Both the position numbers and the translations under genes were made by a program. This document shows positions 41,210 through 51,800 of a stretch of DNA of 64,000 bases, piece after piece. The notes below the pieces were generated by a model. It was not told the DNA's origin, did not search any database, and saw only the letters and a program-made list of their open reading frames with translations. The DNA is from Tunicatimonas sp964551335 (GTDB lineage Bacteria > Bacteroidota > Bacteroidia > Cytophagales > Cyclobacteriaceae), in assembly GCA_964551335.1 (NCBI GenBank), contig CAZKCO010000003.1, forward strand, positions 186,001 to 250,000, written 5' to 3'. How positions within the stretch are numbered: the first letter of the stretch is position 1; every line of letters begins with the position of its first letter.

Positions 41210-42616
41210 TTAGTATCCTTCGTTCTGAACGAGATTTGAATTAAGATCCATTTCTCGCTGAGGAATGGGCATAATCGTTTTAGGATCACCCGGATTAGAT
41301 ACACCTGCGGTTGGCCCGGTAGAACGTAGAGGCTTACCTTTACGTAACAAGTCCATCCGACGGTGTCCTTCAAAAGCTAACTCTTTCCGACGCTCTACTA
41401 ATATCGCGTCAATAAATTCTTCCTGACTACCAAATTGACCAACTGTCCATGCTGGTAGACCTGCACGAGTTCGCAACTCGTTAATCAAGTCAACCGATTC
41501 CTGATTGATGCCATTCAGTTCAGCTAATGCCTCGGCTAAATTGAGGTACATCTCAGTAATTCGAATGATCGGTACATTATCAGCATTGGTAGTAGCATCC
41601 GAGAATTTATCGGTAAAAATTAGTGAACTATCGGGGCTATACTCAATCAAAGTTGAGAACCGCAAATCACCCGGCTCTTCGGCGTAAGCATCCAGCAAAT
41701 CCTGCGAGAAGGGCGCATCGCCACGACCACCTGACTCAGCCGGACTATAGTATGAAGCCCAACCTCCTGAACCAGTACGGCCGTTATCGGTAGCTGAATT
41801 TTGAAGAGAGAAGATTTCTTCGTTAGTATTCTGGCTGTAGAATGAGTAATTGGGGGCTAGCTGATAAACTCCATCGTTAATCACCGTGCGCGCCAAATCA
41901 GCCGCTTGTTGGTACTCACCACGATACAAATGAAGACGCGAAAGTAGTGCTTGGGCTGCTCCCCGAGTAGCCCGTCCTAAATTAGTCTCAGGAAGAGCTG
42001 TTATCCCTTCTTGTAAATCTTGTTGGATTTGAGTATGTACCTCACCAACAGTAGCACGCGCTGGAAGCTCTACTTCGCCAGTAAACGGATCATTTACGAT
42101 AGGGATACCCGGAGCGCCGGCCCCTTCCACGTTGATCGGATCGGCAAATAAGTTCACCATCTGAAAATTTACCAAAGCTCTTAAAAACTTAGCTTCGGCT
42201 ACAAACTGAGCCTTCTCTTCGGCAGTAAATCCCGGATCGTCTACTTCCGGAACATTAGCGATGACCGCATTAGCCGCTAAGATAGTCTCATAGTTATCTG
42301 CCCAGAGGGTAGAGATAGAACCGTTATCAGAAAGCGTGGAAAAATCGTTAATTTCCTGTAGAGTAGGAAACGACCCTATGAAGTTAACATTATCTGATTG
42401 ATAATCGGCAATTACCTGGGGCATAGAACCGTAAACTTCTAAATCTTGCGCTTTACTGTATACCCCAATAAGCGATCCTTGAGAAGTAAGTTCATCGGCA
42501 AATGCGGCATCGGCCGACAGTGTTTGCTGAGGCTGCAATTCCAGTTCCTCATCGCAACTGGTTAGCAGCAGGCCTCCACTTAGAAGGCCAGTGTATATTA
42601 TATGGCTATATTTCAT
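41210..42616 (-). CDS. SusD/RagB-type outer-membrane lipoprotein 2
   Basis: A 468-residue lipoprotein (YTGLLSGGLLLTSCDEELEL; Cys about residue 21). The start ELELQPQQTLSADAAFADE and the end in which RRKELAFEGHRRMDLLRKG precedes a proline-rich stretch are typical of the classical SusD/RagB family rather than the SusD-like-2 group of SusD1 and SusD3. It probably forms a complex with SusC2, whose gene ends 18 bases upstream. A terminator follows, so this operon contains only susC2 and susD2. Confidence 0.95.
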   Translation of the reverse strand: MKYSHIIYTGLLSGGLLLTSCDEELELQPQQTLSADAAFADELTSQGSLIGVYSKAQDLEVYGSMPQVIADYQSDNVNFIGSFPTLQEINDFSTLSDNGSISTLWADNYETILAANAVIANVPEVDDPGFTAEEKAQFVAEAKFLRALVNFQMVNLFADPINVEGAGAPGIPIVNDPFTGEVELPARATVGEVHTQIQQDLQEGITALPETNLGRATRGAAQALLSRLHLYRGEYQQAADLARTVINDGVYQLAPNYSFYSQNTNEEIFSLQNSATDNGRTGSGGWASYYSPAESGGRGDAPFSQDLLDAYAEEPGDLRFSTLIEYSPDSSLIFTDKFSDATTNADNVPIIRITEMYLNLAEALAELNGINQESVDLINELRTRAGLPAWTVGQFGSQEEFIDAILVERRKELAFEGHRRMDLLRKGKPLRSTGPTAGVSNPGDPKTIMPIPQREMDLNSNLVQNEGY

Positions 42617-42634
42617 AATTGATATACTCTTTAA

Positions 42635-45600
42635 TTAAAATCCTAGTGAAACTCCAACGGTAATCGTTCTGGCTAAAGGCGGGGTGAAGAAGCCTTCTCC
42701 CTGTGCCAGCGGGTCAGTACCTCCACCATTTAACTCCGGTTCAAGATCGGACTTAGAGAAAGTGAGTAAGTTCTGGCCACTTACATATACCTTAGCCGAA
42801 CGAAACACATTGCTATTTTGAAGCAGCGTAGGGAAGTTGTACGCGAGCGTAGCCCGACGCAGCCGGATAAAATCACCGTCTTCTAACTGAGCGGTAGAGC
42901 GCTGAGCGAATAGCGGAGCAGTAGCACTACCCAGGGCAGGGAAGTACGCTTCATCACCAGGGTTTTGCCAGTAGTCTAGCAAAGCTGTGCTTTTGTTGAA
43001 GCTAGAAGCAGGATTATCCGTAAATCGCCGGCCATCGCGCATGATTTTGTTACCTGCCACGAAGTTGAACAGCATATCCAATGTAAGTCCTTTGTAGCTA
43101 AGGCTGTTGTTTAAACCACCGGTCCAGTTAGGAATAGCCGAGCCTACAATAACCCGATCATTTGCCGAAGGATTAGTAGTAACTTCTCCGTCAGCAGTAA
43201 GCCATTCGGCATCACCGGTCTGAGGATTTACTCCGTTGTACCGAATTAGATAGAAAGTGTTAATAGGGTACCCCTGAACAGCACGCTGGGAAGCGGTACC
43301 GGGTACGAAGTTACGGCCTTCAGGATCTTGGTTATCATCCGGCAGCGAGGTAACTTCATTTTGCAGATATCCTACATTTAAGCTAGCACTCCAGTTGAAG
43401 TTTTGACCCCGGACAATGTCACCATTAATCAATAGGTCAACTCCGCGGTTTTCCAGTTCACCAGTATTTTGGTTGATCGTAGAAAATCCGGTAGTGAACG
43501 GCAGTGGCACTTCTAGCAGTAAGTTATCGGTTTGCTTCACGTAGTAACTTCCCTCAATTCCCAAACGACCGTCAAACATTAACGCATTTACACTGACGTC
43601 GAGTTGGGTTGTTTCTTCCCACTGAAGGTTAGGGTTGGCCGGTTGAGAAGGAATAATTCCGGGAACTCCACCGTAGTCTCCAAGTACCCCCGCTTCATAT
43701 AATCCAAGGGCCGGATAGTAGCGAACATTGAACGGATTAAGTTCACCGATACGGTCGTTACCGGAAGTACCGTAACTTACACTTAACTTCAGGTTATCAA
43801 TAACTGTAGAGTTCGCCAAAAAGGCTTCGTCCGATAGAATCCAACCTCCGGAAACTGCCCAGAACACCCCGTAGCGGTTCTCAGCACCAAAACGTGATGA
43901 GCCATCCCGACGCACGGAACCTTCAAACAGATATCGATCCTGAAAGCGGTAATTCAAGCGGGCAAATTGAGAAGACAATGCCCACTGCCCTTCATCTGAC
44001 GATGTAAGGGTAGGAGTAGCGGCTGAAGCTACGTTAGGTAACTGATCGCTCACAAAACCTGAACCTTCTACCGCAATTCGGTTGATAGTAGATGTCTCGT
44101 AACTGGCTCCCAACAATACCCCTAAGTAATGTTGCTCGTCTAATTGGCTATCGTAATTCAATGTGGTAGTGTTCAACCACTTGTTATCCTGAATAACTCG
44201 CTTGTATCCGTATCCACCAGCTTCTACAATATCCGGATCACGAATGGTTTCCTCGGTCTGGATCATGTCGGTACCAAAGTCAGTACGAAACGTTAAATTC
44301 TGAAGGAGATCATATTCTGCGTATAAGTTACCAGTAGTACGTCGAGAAATGAGCTCTCGCTTACTCAATGCCTCAATCGCCAGTACGTTGGCTACGAATC
44401 CGGTATTAGTGAACGTACCATCATCATTATAAGGTTGTACGTAAGGAGTCTGAAGATAAGCCGACGTAAGCGGGGCAAAAGTGCTATTATCCGAATTAAT
44501 ACGATCGTTATCTAGAGCCGAAAGACCTAAGTTAGCTCCAAATCGTAGCTTATCACTGGCCTCATGGCTTAGGTTAAGTCTTCCGTTCAAGCGATCAATC
44601 TCATTGCCAATGGTGAAAGCCGATTCGTTGTAGTAAGTACCTCCTACGTAGAAAGTAGTTTTCTCACTTCCACCCGAGGCTGAAACAGAAGCCTGGTTAA
44701 CCCGGCCCGTACGAAGCACGGCATTCGCCCAATCAAATCCACCGTCGGGGAAGCTGGGAGCGTCACCGCCCTGAGCTACTGTGTAATCAGTACGGAATTG
44801 ACGGTACTGATCAGCATTCATCATGTCGAAGTAATTAGTAGGCTCCGACCAGCCGGTGTAGTAATCCACATTGATGTTTGTCTTCTCCCCGGCACTTCCT
44901 TGTTTGGTAGTAATCAGGATTACCCCGTTGGCTCCCCGGGAGCCGTAAATGGCTACCGCTGAAGCGTCTTTCAGAATGCTGATAGACTCAATCTCGTTAG
45001 GGTTGAGGTTCTGCAGTGGATTGAGCGCTACAGCACCAAACGTATTTGAATACTGCCCATCGTTCAATGGCACACCGTCTACTACGTACAATGGCTGATT
45101 ACCCGCTCCAATGGAAGAAGCTCCCCGGATACGAATACTGGCCTGAGCCCCTAATACCCCGGAGGTACTGAATACCTGTACTCCAGCTGCCCGGCCCTGC
45201 AGCACTTCCTGTACGTTTACTACGGGCTGATTTTCAAATTGCTCGCTGGATACCTTGGCTACCTGCTGCGTATTGAACCGCTCACTCTGTGTACCGTACC
45301 CTACCACCACTACTTCCTGTAGTGATTGAACGTCGGGGGCTAATTCAACATCAACAGTGCTTTGGCTGCCTACGGTAACTTCTTGAGAAGCGAAACCGAT
45401 GAACGAAAACTCAATGATGCTTTCGGCACTAGGCACGTTTAACCGGTACTCACCCTCAATGTTGGTGACCGTACCAATGGTAGTACCCTTTACAATGACG
45501 TTTACTCCGGGTAATGCCTCTCCGGATTCCTGCGAAGTTACCGTTCCTGAAACGGAACGCTCCTGGGCGAGTACCGGAACGGTAGCTCCCAGAAAAACAA

Positions 45601-45679
45601 AAAGGAGCAGCCACCTGCCAGCTCGGTTAAGTTGGTAGGTCCACTGCTCCACAAGATAGTTTGTAGAACTGTTCTTCAT
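42635..45679 (-). CDS. SusC/RagA-type TonB-dependent outer-membrane transporter 2
   Basis: A 1014-residue protein with a signal segment (WLLLFVFLGATVPVLAQ), the carboxypeptidase-like domain (TVTSQESGEALPGVNVIVK), a VVVGYGTQ motif before the plug, plug motifs LYVVDGVPLNDGQ and SISILKDASAVAIYGSRGAN, and a C-terminal barrel ending VGVSLGF. It is shorter than SusC1 and SusC3 and differs in the pre-plug segment (VVVGYGTQ against VVVTAIGIE), so it belongs to another SusC branch. Its promoter is at 45795-45825. Confidence 0.96.
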   Translation of the reverse strand: MKNSSTNYLVEQWTYQLNRAGRWLLLFVFLGATVPVLAQERSVSGTVTSQESGEALPGVNVIVKGTTIGTVTNIEGEYRLNVPSAESIIEFSFIGFASQEVTVGSQSTVDVELAPDVQSLQEVVVVGYGTQSERFNTQQVAKVSSEQFENQPVVNVQEVLQGRAAGVQVFSTSGVLGAQASIRIRGASSIGAGNQPLYVVDGVPLNDGQYSNTFGAVALNPLQNLNPNEIESISILKDASAVAIYGSRGANGVILITTKQGSAGEKTNINVDYYTGWSEPTNYFDMMNADQYRQFRTDYTVAQGGDAPSFPDGGFDWANAVLRTGRVNQASVSASGGSEKTTFYVGGTYYNESAFTIGNEIDRLNGRLNLSHEASDKLRFGANLGLSALDNDRINSDNSTFAPLTSAYLQTPYVQPYNDDGTFTNTGFVANVLAIEALSKRELISRRTTGNLYAEYDLLQNLTFRTDFGTDMIQTEETIRDPDIVEAGGYGYKRVIQDNKWLNTTTLNYDSQLDEQHYLGVLLGASYETSTINRIAVEGSGFVSDQLPNVASAATPTLTSSDEGQWALSSQFARLNYRFQDRYLFEGSVRRDGSSRFGAENRYGVFWAVSGGWILSDEAFLANSTVIDNLKLSVSYGTSGNDRIGELNPFNVRYYPALGLYEAGVLGDYGGVPGIIPSQPANPNLQWEETTQLDVSVNALMFDGRLGIEGSYYVKQTDNLLLEVPLPFTTGFSTINQNTGELENRGVDLLINGDIVRGQNFNWSASLNVGYLQNEVTSLPDDNQDPEGRNFVPGTASQRAVQGYPINTFYLIRYNGVNPQTGDAEWLTADGEVTTNPSANDRVIVGSAIPNWTGGLNNSLSYKGLTLDMLFNFVAGNKIMRDGRRFTDNPASSFNKSTALLDYWQNPGDEAYFPALGSATAPLFAQRSTAQLEDGDFIRLRRATLAYNFPTLLQNSNVFRSAKVYVSGQNLLTFSKSDLEPELNGGGTDPLAQGEGFFTPPLARTITVGVSLGF

Positions 45680-46258
45680 GATAAGTAAGTATATTAATTG
45701 ATAAGTAGAAAAAAGTAACTAATGGTAGTAGCCTAAGGTTGGTTAGTTTGGCAAACTCAACAAAATGTATGCATGCCTAATATTTTGATAGTTGCAAACA
45801 TAACTTTTGATCTTTCAAAAGTCAACTTTTTATATTGCCGATTTTTCAAAAAATAAGAAAACCTTACTATATATTTTTCAAATGTAGTAGAGAAGACAAT
45901 TCCACGAATAAATAAAAAAACCGAAAATATCCCTTAATTTGCGTTACTGTTAATCTTATTTTTACCCAAAATGGGGGATAATATCACCTTTGTGAGGATC
46001 AATAGCTTATTCATTTTAATCGCTATATTATTAAATCAGAATCTAGTTCTATTGTTTTTAAATCTTAACTAATTTGTTGGACCAAATTTACTGATCACTC
46101 TTATTGAAAATAGTCGACTCTATCATCAGACCTGTACCTATGGTAGTACCATATGGATTGAGTTTCTTCTCAAAATTTAGAAAATAGCCCAACTATAAAT
46201 TGGCTTTTCCTGATGCTATTTTATTTTACTGAAGGGTTGTCAATAACCAGACATTAAC
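45680..46258. other. 579-base divergent region between susC2 and an orphan secreted-protein gene
   Basis: The region holds the susC2 promoter at 45795-45825 and is otherwise AT-rich. No clear promoter for the plus-strand gene and no RNA gene is recognised. Confidence 0.6.
45795..45825 (-). promoter_or_regulatory. susC2 promoter with extended -33 element
   Basis: On the minus strand, TTG (45825-45823) is separated by exactly 20 bases from TATGTTTG (45802-45795), a full match to TAnnTTTG. Predicted transcription starts near 45788, giving a leader of about 108 bases. Bases 45818-45839 match 40945-40966 in 20 of 22 positions. Confidence 0.7.
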
Positions 46259-46972
46259 ATGAGACGTTTAGTTATATCTTTCCTCTTCGCTTTCTCTTTA
46301 AATCCGGTTGCAGCACAACAGGTTCAAGGAACTGCCCAAACCAATTCTCATATTTATGGCGACGGATTCGGCGCTCGGGTACGGGAGATTCCTTATGTAC
46401 CCGGTGAGACCGAAGGTTCTTATTATTTATTCGACCACTGGTCACCGGGCACTATCACCATGTCTAATGGTAAAAAGGTCTCAGATATGTTCTTGAAGTA
46501 TAGTTTTGAAAACAGAAACTTGGAGATCAAAACCGATACAGCTTACCTGTCTATGGATGTAAGCGATACTGACCAGTTTTCTATCTATGATGACGAGCAG
46601 CGACAATTCCGCAATTTCGTTGCAGCTCGCCGCTACAAGTTGGACGGTACTCCATTAGTTGGTGCATTAGAGCTACTATATGAAGGAAAGATAGAACTAG
46701 TCGCAAAAGTAGCCCCTAAGCTGATTGAGGCAAATTATAAAGGGGCTTTAAGTGGCGGTTCAACCAATGATAAAATTGTTAAAAAGAAAGAGTATTTTCT
46801 GGTTACAGACGACAATAAACTAATTGCTTTACCTACCAAGAAAAAGCAAGCTATTAAGGTGCTTCAGCAGCTTGACCCTCAGATTGAGGGGTACTTAAAA
46901 GAAGAGAGGCTTAAACTAAAAAAAGAGGAAGATTTAGTATTGCTAGCAGAACATCTATCCAATCAAATGTAA
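46259..46972 (+). CDS. Secreted protein of unknown function
   Basis: A 237-residue protein with a signal peptide (RRLVISFLFAFSLNPVAAQQ). The mature part starts with a Gly-aromatic segment (GDGFGARVREIPYVPGETEG), then beta-type blocks (SDMFLKYSFENRNLEIKTD) and, after residue 180, a charged helical tail rich in Lys and Glu. I do not recognise the family. It is the only plus-strand gene among the three susCD operons, which are all on the minus strand, and may be unrelated to them. A weak link to nutrient binding or surface structure is guesswork. Confidence 0.72.
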   Translation: MRRLVISFLFAFSLNPVAAQQVQGTAQTNSHIYGDGFGARVREIPYVPGETEGSYYLFDHWSPGTITMSNGKKVSDMFLKYSFENRNLEIKTDTAYLSMDVSDTDQFSIYDDEQRQFRNFVAARRYKLDGTPLVGALELLYEGKIELVAKVAPKLIEANYKGALSGGSTNDKIVKKKEYFLVTDDNKLIALPTKKKQAIKVLQQLDPQIEGYLKEERLKLKKEEDLVLLAEHLSNQM

Positions 46973-47292
46973 ACTAATTCTTTATAGCAGAAGAACTGAC
47001 TCCTACTTTAACTAGGTTCTCTCAAGTGCTTCATTAGGCTTTCAGATTGATAGTAGAAATGCTTAACTTCAGTGAGAAGCTGAGTAAGATAGTCTAGCTT
47101 ATTGTATACAATCTTTTTTGTTGGCGAACGCTACTCTCAGCAAATTGCTCTCTCTCAAAATCGCCTGGGTGCTCAGAGCTTCACTACTCACCACTTTAGC
47201 TTCAACTTTCCGCTTTTCTAAAAAAGAAATTTTATCACAAAAAAAGCCTCGGGAACTCCCAAGGCTTTTTAATGAATGAAAGCTTATAAGAA
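46973..47292. other. 320-base convergent intergenic region
   Basis: It contains the terminator at 47241-47270. The rest is AT-rich with no recognised gene. Confidence 0.6.
47241..47270 (-). terminator. Terminator after susD3
   Basis: AAAAAGCCT (47241-47249) pairs with AGGCTTTTT (47262-47270), extended by GGG/CCC around AACT. Runs of A and T on both sides allow it to act in both directions, serving susD3 and perhaps the plus-strand gene. Confidence 0.88.
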
Positions 47293-48825
47293 TTATTTAG
47301 TATCCCACCACAAGCGGGTATCCAGTAAGTCGGGGCCTTGAGCTGCTACAGCTGCCGCGTAGCTTTCGGCATTGGCTGACTGCTCATCCAATGGATAGGT
47401 AATTCGTAACGGAATACCATTTCCTTCTAATGCTCCATCGGCTGGCATCTGAAGAACACCAAAATCCAAACGACGGTACTCAGTCCAAGCTTCAATGCCC
47501 TGCATATACAACGAAAGCCACTTCTGCTGACCAATTACCTCATTCCAAGACATACCACTTGCAATCTGAGCGTCATAGGCTACTGACGGCTGAGCCAGAT
47601 AAGCATCAATGTCAGCTTGCGTTAATGAACCATCGTTCCAGTAATTCATAGAAGCCGTAACTCCCATGTTATAGTACTCGGCTGCTGAACCAGAGATAAA
47701 ACCCCGTTCTACGGCTTCGGCCAGTAAGAATGCTACCTCAGAATATTGCATGTAGATACCGGGAGAATTTGGGGCTAGAATAGACTCAGGACGCTGCGAG
47801 ATATCATCGTTCTGCGTAGCTGCCGCATTTACTTCGTCCAGACCATAAACTTCACCTACATACTGCGGATCTCCAGCCGCTACACTATTGGCGGTAGGAG
47901 CAGCATAAAAGGAAATTCTAGGGTCATTCAGTTCTTGAAGCTTATCAATCAACACATTGCTAATCGCAAAGTCATTACGAGTCTTATAGTCTTCGTTCAG
48001 CGGATTGTTGTTGGGAGCATTTGGCAGGTAAGGAAACAGCGCGCTGTCATCATTACTTTCCATTACTCCAGCTTCTACGGCTTCTGCAACGGCTGCTTGG
48101 GCTACTGAAGGAGCTGCATCAGCCATGCGCATGGCTACCCGCAGTTTCAGCGAATTGATGAATTTCTTCCACTTCATCATGTCACCGTTGTAGATAGCGT
48201 CGCCCGCTGGCCCTAGTCCATTGAGCTCTACAGAATTGCTGGCATCCGTTAGTTGACCTAAGAACGCGTTGTAGATTTCCTCCTGAGAGTCATACGCAGG
48301 GTTCGGGTACTCTTCAATGTTTAAAGCTTGAGAGTAGGGAGCATTACCCCAGGTATCGGTTACAATCTGCATAATCCACACCTTTAGGGTCTGGGCTACC
48401 GCAATCTGATTTGCATTAGTACCGAAACTTCCGGCGTTTTCATCCGGAAATTCAGTATTTAAACGAATAATTTCATCTAGGTCGCGCATACCACCACCAT
48501 TAGGGGTAGTTCCATCTACTGCACCACGTCCGGCGTAAAAATAGAGCCAATAATTGTTACTAATGCTAGACCGAAAAGCGTAGCGGCTTTCGTCTGAATA
48601 CTGGTTTGATGCCCAGTACTGGGCTAATTGCATGCCTCGCCGGCCATTGGTCCATTCATCCCAGGTGTGGTCCATCAGTTGCTTTTGCGCTGATGTTAGT
48701 AATGCACTAGTAGGCACTACAGGTGGCTGATTAGGATCAGTATTGATCTCCTCAAAATTATCGGTACAAGCACTCACTACTCCCGCCATCAGGAAAGCAG
48801 CAGCGTATTTCATATACTTTCTCAT
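47293..48825 (-). CDS. SusD/RagB-type outer-membrane lipoprotein 3
   Basis: A 510-residue lipoprotein (AAFLMAGVVSACTDNFEEIN, Cys about residue 20). The EEINTDPNQPP start places it with SusD1 in the SusD-like-2 group. Helices such as AVAQTLKVWIMQIVTDTWGN and LKLRVAMRMADAAPSVA match the same fold. Two ATG codons are possible starts (48825 or 48813). It lies 27 bases downstream of susC3 and is followed by a terminator. Confidence 0.93.
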   Translation of the reverse strand: MRKYMKYAAAFLMAGVVSACTDNFEEINTDPNQPPVVPTSALLTSAQKQLMDHTWDEWTNGRRGMQLAQYWASNQYSDESRYAFRSSISNNYWLYFYAGRGAVDGTTPNGGGMRDLDEIIRLNTEFPDENAGSFGTNANQIAVAQTLKVWIMQIVTDTWGNAPYSQALNIEEYPNPAYDSQEEIYNAFLGQLTDASNSVELNGLGPAGDAIYNGDMMKWKKFINSLKLRVAMRMADAAPSVAQAAVAEAVEAGVMESNDDSALFPYLPNAPNNNPLNEDYKTRNDFAISNVLIDKLQELNDPRISFYAAPTANSVAAGDPQYVGEVYGLDEVNAAATQNDDISQRPESILAPNSPGIYMQYSEVAFLLAEAVERGFISGSAAEYYNMGVTASMNYWNDGSLTQADIDAYLAQPSVAYDAQIASGMSWNEVIGQQKWLSLYMQGIEAWTEYRRLDFGVLQMPADGALEGNGIPLRITYPLDEQSANAESYAAAVAAQGPDLLDTRLWWDTK

Positions 48826-48852
48826 AATATTAAATAAAATAATTCCGGCTAA

Positions 48853-51800
48853 TTAAAACTTAAAGTTTAGGTTGATACCAAACGACCGTTCAGTAGGCAA
48901 CTGTCCACCTTCAAAGCCCTGAATGTTATTAGAACTTACCGCTCCCTCAGGATCTACGTGAGGAATGTTGCGGTGCAGGATCGCCAGGTTCCGACCTACT
49001 AACGAAATAGTTATGTTCGTAAACGGCGAGTTATCCAGTAGTGAACTAGGCAGAGAGTACCCAAATTGTACTTCGCGCAGTTTGACAAAGCTAGCGTCAA
49101 ATACGTTTTGGGTAGCTCGGCCGCGGCTGTAGTGATCCGCTCCCCAGCGAGGCGCAGAAAGGGCTACAGTATTTGCGGTACCATCCGAGACAGGGTAACC
49201 ATCCTCGTTCACTCCCGACTGCACTACTGCATCCAGAATAACCCCATCCTCACGAATATTGCCTACCGCTGTTTCTTCCAGTACGCCACTGTAGCGGCCG
49301 AACATATGGGTTAGTGAATACAGCGCCCCACCCTGTTGCATGTCAATCAGAGCACTTAAGTTAAAGCCTTTGTAGGTGAATGTATTGGAAACACCAGCAG
49401 TCCAATCGGCCAGCACTGATCCTACCACACCTTGCTCGGGTTCTTGCACATAACGTCCGTTGGCATCTACGATGTATTTACCAGTATTTGGGTCAACCGC
49501 GACGGTAGGTCCGGTAATAGCTCCGTACTTCTCGCCTTCTTTGGCTTCTACATATACTCCGAATAATGACGCCAAGCGAATGGTTTTGGTATCTTCGGTA
49601 AGCTCAGCTACCCGGTTTACGTTGCGAGCCCAGTTAACGGCAATATCCCATCGGAACGAGTTAGGTAGTGCTACTGGAGTACCAGATAGCATAACTTCTA
49701 CTCCCTCGTTGGTAACTCTACCGGCGTTTACTACGCGGCTCTGATAACCGGTAGCTCCAGATACGTCCACCGCAAAGATTTGATCGCGGGTTTCTGAATC
49801 GTAATAAGTCGCATCTAAATTCAGACGGCTGTTAAAGAAGCCTAACTGAAGACCTGCTTCCCAAGAGGTAGTAATTTCAGGCTTAAGATTAGCATTGTTT
49901 AAGCTGTTAGGTACAGTAGCGTTTGCAAAACTTCCGTAATTAGCAATAGGAACGTAGGTAGAAGCTAAACGGTAAGGATCAGTATCGTTACCTACTTGCG
50001 CCCAACCTAATCGTACTTTACCCAGTGTTAACCAGCTGGGGTCTACTAGTTCGGAGAACACAAAGCTGGTAGTTACCGAAGGGTAGAAATAGGAGTTATT
50101 TCCTTCCGGTAGGGTAGAAGACCAGTCGTTACGAGCGGTTACATCCAAATATAAGAAATCTCTATAACCTAATGAGGCACTTCCGAACAATGAGTTTACC
50201 TGCTTCTCTTCAAAGTAATCGTCTACTCTTGGATTACCACCTGAGTTAGCAATATTGAAGAATCCGGGGATGTTTAGTCCATCCTGGGTGCGAGCTTCGT
50301 TACGATACAGGTTATTCAAACGGATGTTACCTCCCACAAATCCGGATAAAGTGAAATCGCTAGAAAGTTCGGTGTTAATATTAGCGATCAAGTCAAAATT
50401 AGACTCGCTTACTTCGCGTACAACTTCTTCGTAGAATGGCTCCTCTACTGACCCTATAGCAGCTCTTTCTTCACGGCGATCAGTGTAAACATCGGTCATA
50501 GCCCGACCTGTTACAGTTAACCAATCAGTGAATTCATACGACAGTGCCATATTACCAAAAATACGGGTTCGGGCATCTTCTTGATAATTCACGTAACGAT
50601 CCCAAAACGGATTATTGAAATAGTTAGGAGTAGGATCAGACTGGCTCTTGCGGTTCCAGGTACGCTGGGTACCGTCCGGATTTCGGTAGCTACGCAGACG
50701 ATCAGTGTCTAATTGCCGCTGGTACCACTGGTTGAACATCTGCATTACGTTACGGTCACCATAACCGGTAGCCGGTCGTCCTTGTACATCTGAACCTATG
50801 TAGTTGGCGGTAACTCGGGCCGTCAATTTTTCGGTAGCCTTCAGTGAACCGCTAAAATTCACTGTATTACGCATCAACTCAGAATTCTCCTGTGTTCCCT
50901 GTTGGCTAAGGTTCGTATAAGACAAACGGAACTGAGCAGTCTCGTTGCCGCCGCTAAACGAAATATTGTTATTCAGTGTTCTTCCCAGCCGGAAGAAGTC
51001 ATCTACATTGTTGGGGCTAGGTAGCATCGGACGGGCTACACCGAAGTTTTCGGTATCCCACTCATCGTAGCTATCCCAGTGGCGAGTAATGACCGAACCG
51101 TCTAAGGGAGCGCCCCAGCTTCCGTCGAGTCCGTGGTCAATAATAGGTAAGCCAGCATCATCTAAAACCAACTCGCCATTAGCATCGCGGATCAAAGCTG
51201 CTCCGTAGCGGTTCTGGTAATCAGGTAGTACGTAAACCTGCTGAAACGACAGTCCTGAGTTTACGCTAATACCAATTCCTTTGCGGGCCGAACCCTTCTT
51301 AGTGGTAATTTCAATAACTCCGTTAGAACCCCGAGAACCGTAGATAGCCGAAGCCGCGGGCCCTTTCAGTACCGTAATTGACGCAATATCGTCCGGGTTC
51401 AGGTCCTGAGCCGCGTTACCATAATCGTAACCCCCACCACCGGCAGCCTGGGTAGTAGTAGTGAAATTAGAGTTGTCAATGGGAGTTCCGTCTACCACAA
51501 AAAGTGGTTGGTTATCGCCCCGAATAGAGTTGGCTCCTCGGATAAGAATGCGGGAAGAGCCCCCAAAGTTGCTGGAACCGGTAATTTGTACCCCGGCTAC
51601 TCGCCCAGCCAGTGAGTTCACCAGGTTGGTTTCGCGGGCTTTTACCAGGCTTTCGCCCTCAACTTCCTGCACGGCATAGCCGAGTGAAGCCTCTTCGCGC
51701 TCCATACCAAGCCCGGTAATTACTACCTCACTCAGTTGCTTGGCGTCTTCGGCCAGGTCAATGTTAATTACGGAACGTCCGTTGATCTCGACCTCCTTAG

